From: Ruminococcus sp. UBA1366
Lineage (GTDB): Bacteria; Bacillota; Clostridia; Oscillospirales; Ruminococcaceae
Length of the DNA: 12,952 nucleotides
Direction: 5' to 3'
NCBI GenBank assembly: GCA_002306005.1
Contig: DBRO01000034.1
Span: 1-12,952, forward strand
The notes beneath the pieces were generated by a model that had not been told where the DNA came from, did not search any database, and saw only the letters and a program-made list of their open reading frames with translations. The translations under genes were made by a program, and so were the position numbers. Below are positions 12,221 to 12,952 of the stretch, piece after piece. Numbering within the stretch: position 1 is the stretch's first letter; each line of letters begins with the position of its first letter.

Positions 12221-12952
12221 TGCAGACCGGTATTCTGCAAGAAAACACACAGCAAAGCGGTTTGAAGCTGGATCCGCGCACAAAGCTCTTACTACTGATT
12301 ACAATTTCCGTCCTGGTGCTGGGCGGCGTTGGCAGTGATCATCTGCCTTTGCTTGTGCCGTTGCTGTGCCTGCTGGTATTTGGATTGCTCCTCACAGCGC
12401 GGAAATATCGTGCGGCATTTTTCTATTTAGCCGTTTACTCCTGCGCATATTTTGCCGCAGTGTGGATTTTACCGCACTTGTCCGGATTCCCCTATTTCCT
12501 GCTGCTTGGCAGTGCCGGAATTTTCAGCCGGGTGATGCCGGGCGTTGCCATGGGCACTTACGTAGTCGGCACTACCACCGTCAGCGAATTCACCGCTGCC
12601 ATGCAAAAAATGCACGTCAGTGAAAAAATCATTATCCCCATGTCGGTGATGTTCCGGTTCTTCCCGACAGTTGGAGAAGAATTTGCTTCCATTAACGCTG
12701 CCATGCGTATGCGTGGGATTCGTTTTGGCGGCGGGAAAATCGGAAAAATGCTGGAATACCGGTTGGTGCCGCTGTTGACTTGTTCGGCAAAAATCGGGGA
12801 AGAACTTTCCGCTGCGGCGTTGACCCGTGGACTGGGCGGAGAAATTCGCCGCACAAATATCTGTAAAATCGGGTTTCACGCGCAGGATTGGTGCTGTATC
12901 GACATTTGCGTGCTGGCGTTTGCGGCAGTCTTGCTTGCTCGCCTTGGAATTG
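12220..12952 (+). CDS. ecfT: ECF transporter T component, 3' end outside window
   Basis: The energy-coupling transmembrane subunit that links the S component to the two ATPases. Both signature motifs are visible: AAMRMRG (160-166) and AAALTRGLG (198-206). Their Ala-x-Arg-Gly cores dock into the EcfA ATPases. Membrane helices occur near residues 27-42, 44-62, 68-86 and 92-110, before the cytoplasmic coupling helices that carry the motifs. A final helix begins near residue 229 (DICVLAFAAVLLARLG). The ATG overlaps the S-component stop by one base, with a modest AAGGCAGGG upstream. The frame is open to the right edge after 244 codons, so the gene is incomplete here; ATPase genes should follow. 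Confidence 0.88.
   Translation, partial: MQTGILQENTQQSGLKLDPRTKLLLLITISVLVLGGVGSDHLPLLVPLLCLLVFGLLLTARKYRAAFFYLAVYSCAYFAAVWILPHLSGFPYFLLLGSAGIFSRVMPGVAMGTYVVGTTTVSEFTAAMQKMHVSEKIIIPMSVMFRFFPTVGEEFASINAAMRMRGIRFGGGKIGKMLEYRLVPLLTCSAKIGEELSAAALTRGLGGEIRRTNICKIGFHAQDWCCIDICVLAFAAVLLARLGI

Overview
The window most resembles a low-to-mid-GC Bacillota chromosome, probably a gut or anaerobic clostridium of the Oscillospiraceae type. This is an inference from sigma-A-like promoters (TTGACG-17-TATAAT, TGnTATAAT), strong AGGAGGG-type ribosome binding sites, an ECF vitamin-type transporter with a Trep_Strep/MptD-like S subunit, and the kinds of proteins encoded. No rRNA, tRNA, CRISPR array or transposase was seen.

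Left part (1-3307): the end of an ABC export-type operon. It has two overlapping ABC-2-like permease genes; the first is cut by the left edge and any ATPase must lie further upstream. The second permease carries an extra C-terminal membrane segment and an extracytoplasmic, probably beta-propeller-like domain, but an in-frame amber codon at 2579-2581 separates that domain from the membrane part.

Middle (3308-9590): a decayed remnant of an HTH-Fic gene lies on the minus strand. It is followed by an extended -10 promoter and a single very large gene (1946 codons) with its own ribosome binding site. Its product joins a beta-sandwich-like N-terminus, a transglutaminase-like fold with visible Cys/His, DUF4011, an SF1 (UPF1/AAA_11-AAA_12) helicase with a very long internal insertion, a Vsr/MTES_1575-like nuclease with an altered active-site motif, and a duplicated C-terminal DUF3320-like module. 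This is the best candidate in the window for a stand-alone defence or nucleic-acid surveillance system. A 14-bp imperfect direct repeat flanks the gene. A perfect 11-bp hairpin closes the region and best serves as terminator for the convergent minus-strand operon.

Right part (9590-12952): a minus-strand operon of pirin and a PptA-like tautomerase has a clear promoter. Divergent from it is a TetR-family regulator whose promoter contains a palindrome overlapping the -10. The regulator ends in a terminator whose hairpin contains its stop codon. Next come two near-identical GTTAGC-N4-GCTAAC palindromes, then an ECF transporter S subunit gene overlapping an ecfT gene that runs off the right edge. 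The ATPase subunits are expected just beyond the window. The TetR protein may control itself and perhaps the transporter; the transported substrate cannot be read from this sequence.
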